A DNA stretch of 36,760 nt, from contig JBEBSD010000062.1 of NCBI GenBank assembly GCA_040394475.1, forward strand, positions 1-36,760, read 5' to 3'. This DNA is from JBEBSD01 sp040394475 (GTDB lineage Bacteria > Bacteroidota > Bacteroidia > Cytophagales > Spirosomataceae). Of this stretch, positions 35,248-36,760 are shown piece by piece; within the stretch, counting starts at the first letter, position 1, and the number at the start of each line of letters is the position of its first letter. The translations under genes and the position numbers were made by a program. The notes under the pieces are model-generated. The model saw only the letters and a list, made by a program, of their open reading frames with translations, made no database searches and was not told where the DNA came from.

Positions 35248-35457
35248 TTACCTCCCCGTAGCCACCAACAACTCCCGAACATCCACATCCAGGAGCTTAG
35301 CAATTTCATAGAACGTCTCAATCGCGGGCTGCATGTCGTTTGTACACCAACGCGATACGGTAGACTTATCTTTTCCCAATTGTTCGGAAAGCCACTTCGC
35401 CGATTTATCCTTTTCAACCAGAACAGCTTTAATACGGTTATACCTTTGTTTGGTCAT
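35248..35457 (-). CDS. XRE family small transcriptional repressor
   Basis: A 69-residue Cro/CI-type helix-turn-helix protein with little beyond the DNA-binding domain. The HTH is clear: AKWLSEQLGKDKSTVSRWCTN, then PAIETFYEIAKLLDVDVREL, the standard last two helices. It is convergent with the HEPN-like gene (8 bases apart) and divergent from the SymE-family gene. Palindromic operators lie on both sides of the divergent region, one overlapping its own -7 box, so autorepression and control of the SymE gene are likely. Confidence 0.9.
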   Translation of the reverse strand: MTKQRYNRIKAVLVEKDKSAKWLSEQLGKDKSTVSRWCTNDMQPAIETFYEIAKLLDVDVRELLVATGR

Positions 35458-35469
35458 GAAACAAACTAC

Positions 35470-35486
35470 TTTTCGTTTAACGCAAA
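35470..35486. promoter_or_regulatory. Operator O1, near XRE gene
   Basis: TTTTCGTTTAACGCAAA is a near-palindrome (TTTTCGT / ACGcAAA around TTA). It matches the site at 35560-35576 in 15 of 17 bases and overlaps the minus-strand -7 element at 35483-35490. Confidence 0.65.
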
Positions 35487-35490
35487 CTTA
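35483..35490 (-). promoter_or_regulatory. -7 promoter element of the XRE gene
   Basis: On the minus strand this reads TAAGTTTG, an exact match to the Bacteroidota TAnnTTTG -7 consensus, 26 bases before the XRE ATG. The -33 element, around the TCTTT upstream, is weaker. Binding of repressor to O1 would block it. Confidence 0.5.
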
Positions 35491-35559
35491 ATGATAAAAA
35501 ATTAACTTAAAGAGAATCAGTGAATTAGATAAGATAAATGTTCTTTATTTGAAAATTTA

Positions 35560-35576
35560 TTTTCGTTTTACGAAAA
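35560..35576. promoter_or_regulatory. Operator O2, upstream of the SymE-family gene
   Basis: TTTTCGTTTTACGAAAA is a perfect 7-bp palindrome with a 3-base centre. It lies just before TACTTTTA (35584-35591), a possible -7 box of the SymE-family gene, so a bound XRE dimer would cover the -33 region. Confidence 0.7.
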
Positions 35577-35624
35577 CTTTATTTACTTTTAAGCAACAGT
35601 TTAGTAACTAAATTATTCATAGAG

Positions 35625-35852
35625 ATGGAAGACAATCAGAATCCTATCTTATACGAACGTCGGCTTAAAGTCTATTACAAGTACTTTCACCGTGTAAATT
35701 CATGGCAGCGTTTGGTTATGTACCCTGAAATCCGTCTATGTGGAAAGTGGCTGCAGGACATAGGTTTCGAGCACGGTCAGACGATCAATGTGCGGCAGGA
35801 ACGGAATAAGATTACTATTACGGTAAATGGGGACGAGCAAACAGAGAAATAA
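35625..35852 (+). CDS. SymE-family toxin-like protein
   Basis: A 75-residue protein whose core YPEIRLCGKWLQDIGFEHGQ followed by INVRQERNKITI is the SymE signature: a short AbrB-like swapped-hairpin fold. In E. coli, SymE is an SOS-induced toxin beside hsdR in the immigration control region, kept silent by the antisense RNA SymR; it was first described as an RNA-targeting toxin, and nucleoid-binding action has also been proposed. Here it again sits beside a type I RM operon, but with a divergent XRE gene and shared operators instead of an evident LexA box. An antisense RNA cannot be judged by eye. The start is the ATG at 35625. Confidence 0.85.
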   Translation: MEDNQNPILYERRLKVYYKYFHRVNSWQRLVMYPEIRLCGKWLQDIGFEHGQTINVRQERNKITITVNGDEQTEK

Positions 35853-35924
35853 ATGCGGCAGGTAAATCACCCGTTTATCCCCGCTGAGTACCTCGGGTGG
35901 TTGGACGTCTCAATACAGAAAAGG

Positions 35925-36464
35925 CTAAGTATCTAAACCCGCATTGATCTTTTTAAGAAGTGACATGCAAATTATTGAAGCCAATAAAAAGAGCACATAG
36001 ATAAAAGTAAACAGTTTTGCGTCAGTAAACATATCCGCATAGACTCTCCGTAAGCTATCTTCCGCCGGGTTTCCTTCAATGAAATTGAGCAGAAGACTAA
36101 TGACCAAATCCATTGCCAGTAACGCAAAGCAATTAAACACTGGGCTTCTAATCATCCCAATAAGCTTCTCAATTAAAGCAATATACGCAATTTTATTTAA
36201 GGCTACGCCCCTACCTCTCCAACAACTTCCAGTCTCTTCGCCCAGCTCCCAGGCGATGGCTTCCTGCTTGAGGCCCAAAAGCTCCCCGGAAGCGTTTGAC
36301 GTTGCGGCCTTGGTGTACTTTTTTGTGGTCTGACTTGGTAGTATAGTTGGTTTTTTCGGCCCCTGAGCTCGGTCGAAGGGTCCGCTTTGGGTTTTGGGGT
36401 ACTGATTGGCTTTGGGGCTTGAATTGGCTTTGGCTTCGACAGGCCTCAGCCGCCGCGTCGCCAC
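35925..36464 (-). CDS. Composite ORF: HTH remnant plus small two-helix membrane protein
   Basis: A 179-codon frame of doubtful integrity. The first 50 codons cross a TTCGAC...CTGAGC repeat and give low-complexity PKxxxFDRAQGP sequence. Residues about 60-78 (GELLGLKQEAIAWELG) strongly resemble the HTH of Bacteroidota XRE regulators of the LGLKQEALAxELG type, but the domain is cut on both sides. From about M104 (ATG complement at 36153-36155) the chain is a plausible small membrane protein with helices FNCFALLAMDLVISLLLNF and FTFIYVLFLLASIICMSLL. The real gene may start at M104 or be a decayed fusion. Function is not recognised. Confidence 0.35.
   Translation of the reverse strand: MATRRLRPVEAKANSSPKANQYPKTQSGPFDRAQGPKKPTILPSQTTKKYTKAATSNASGELLGLKQEAIAWELGEETGSCWRGRGVALNKIAYIALIEKLIGMIRSPVFNCFALLAMDLVISLLLNFIEGNPAEDSLRRVYADMFTDAKLFTFIYVLFLLASIICMSLLKKINAGLDT
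36361..36460. repeat. Dispersed palindrome CCCCTGAGCTCGGTCGAAGGG and degenerate copy
   Basis: CCCCTGAGC...GTCGAAGGG at 36361-36381 and GCTTCGACAGGCCTCAGCC at about 36435-36453 are inverted copies of the same short word. It also appears as CCCTTCGACAGGTTCAGGG at 8032-8050 and GCCTGAGCTGAGTCGAAGGC at 13066-13085. Between them is a GGCTTTGG-rich stretch. These are small intergenic repeats that generate false ORFs. Confidence 0.6.
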
Positions 36465-36642
36465 TACTGACTCACCGAAGAAAGGTACGACTTTTCGGGG
36501 AGATAGCAGCGATGAAGATTACCTCAATTTGGTATTAAAGGAGCCAAAACGGGATAAATGCTTTGACATACCGTATTTTTACGTTAATTACAGAACACAC
36601 AGGCTAGATACTTATCAAAAGTAAACCCACAGGTTGATTTTA

Positions 36643-36760
36643 ATGAAAATCGTTGCTATTCTTGCAGACCGGTTATTCGCCCTTCATTGTGAGAATGAAG
36701 TCGATAATGAAATGGACCGGCTGCTCGAACTATGGACCGACCCAAACCACCTGCAAGCCT
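36643..36760 (+). CDS. Hypothetical protein, N-terminal part (cut by window end)
   Basis: The frame opens at ATG 36643 and runs to the window edge for 39 codons: MKIVAILADRLFALH, then acidic and leucine-rich ENEVDNEMDRLLELWTDPNHLQA. This opening resembles a conserved small Bacteroidota protein often found next to XRE-type regulators and thought to be toxin-antitoxin related; this is from memory of the family and not proven. It follows the defence island, and a decayed HTH remnant lies 180 bases upstream on the opposite strand. Confidence 0.6.
   Translation, partial: MKIVAILADRLFALHCENEVDNEMDRLLELWTDPNHLQA

Noticed and set aside
35458..35624. LexA box upstream of the SymE-family gene as in E. 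coli
   Set aside because: No CTGT-N8-ACAG type or similar SOS site is present; the palindromes there are of the TTTTCGT type and fit the adjacent XRE repressor.

Overview
The window looks like a chromosomal segment of a member of the Bacteroidota, most likely an environmental Chitinophagales, Sphingobacteriales or Cytophagales type; genus and species cannot be told from the sequence. The evidence is two giant one-component-style hybrid sensors (kinase, receiver and AraC helix-turn-helix in one chain), three proteins ending in type IX secretion (T9SS) type A sorting domains with the 'PNP' motif, start codons without Shine-Dalgarno sequences, and TAnnTTTG-like promoter elements.

Layout. 1-340: a nested palindromic repeat and a low-complexity repeat tract. 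354-2001: four small, translationally coupled genes (DoxX-like membrane protein, DUF1801, AHSA1/SRPBCC, VOC). 2042-2154: a 19-bp tandem array. 2293-5169: TPR-containing hybrid sensor. 5170-19330: a surface-protein locus built from repeated modules. It holds two intact YadA-head-like proteins with C-terminal S74 chaperone domains, a third copy that is a pseudogene, three small lipoprotein/T9SS genes, a 1540-aa T9SS propeller protein lying between what look like the 5' and 3' remnants of an adhesin gene, and a decayed second copy of one T9SS gene. 19331-20044: non-coding, repeat-derived sequence.

20045-27683 (minus strand): a second hybrid sensor (1388 aa, with propeller and Y_Y_Y sensor), a large T9SS cargo protein and a UbiG-like methyltransferase, all in the same direction and plausibly related in regulation.

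28172-36760: a defence island. It carries a complete type I restriction-modification operon (hsdR-hsdM-hsdS), then an unrecognised 295-aa gene with an R-N-x3-H motif typical of HEPN ribonucleases, a convergent XRE repressor, and a divergent SymE-family toxin gene. Two matching palindromic operators lie in the XRE/SymE intergenic region. The right edge contains a composite membrane ORF with an apparent helix-turn-helix remnant, and the start of another Bacteroidota-type small gene cut by the window end.

The most interesting points are the HEPN-like gene plus XRE/SymE module attached to the type I RM operon, and the modular duplication and decay of the S74 adhesin locus. All family assignments are by eye from motifs; no database search was run.
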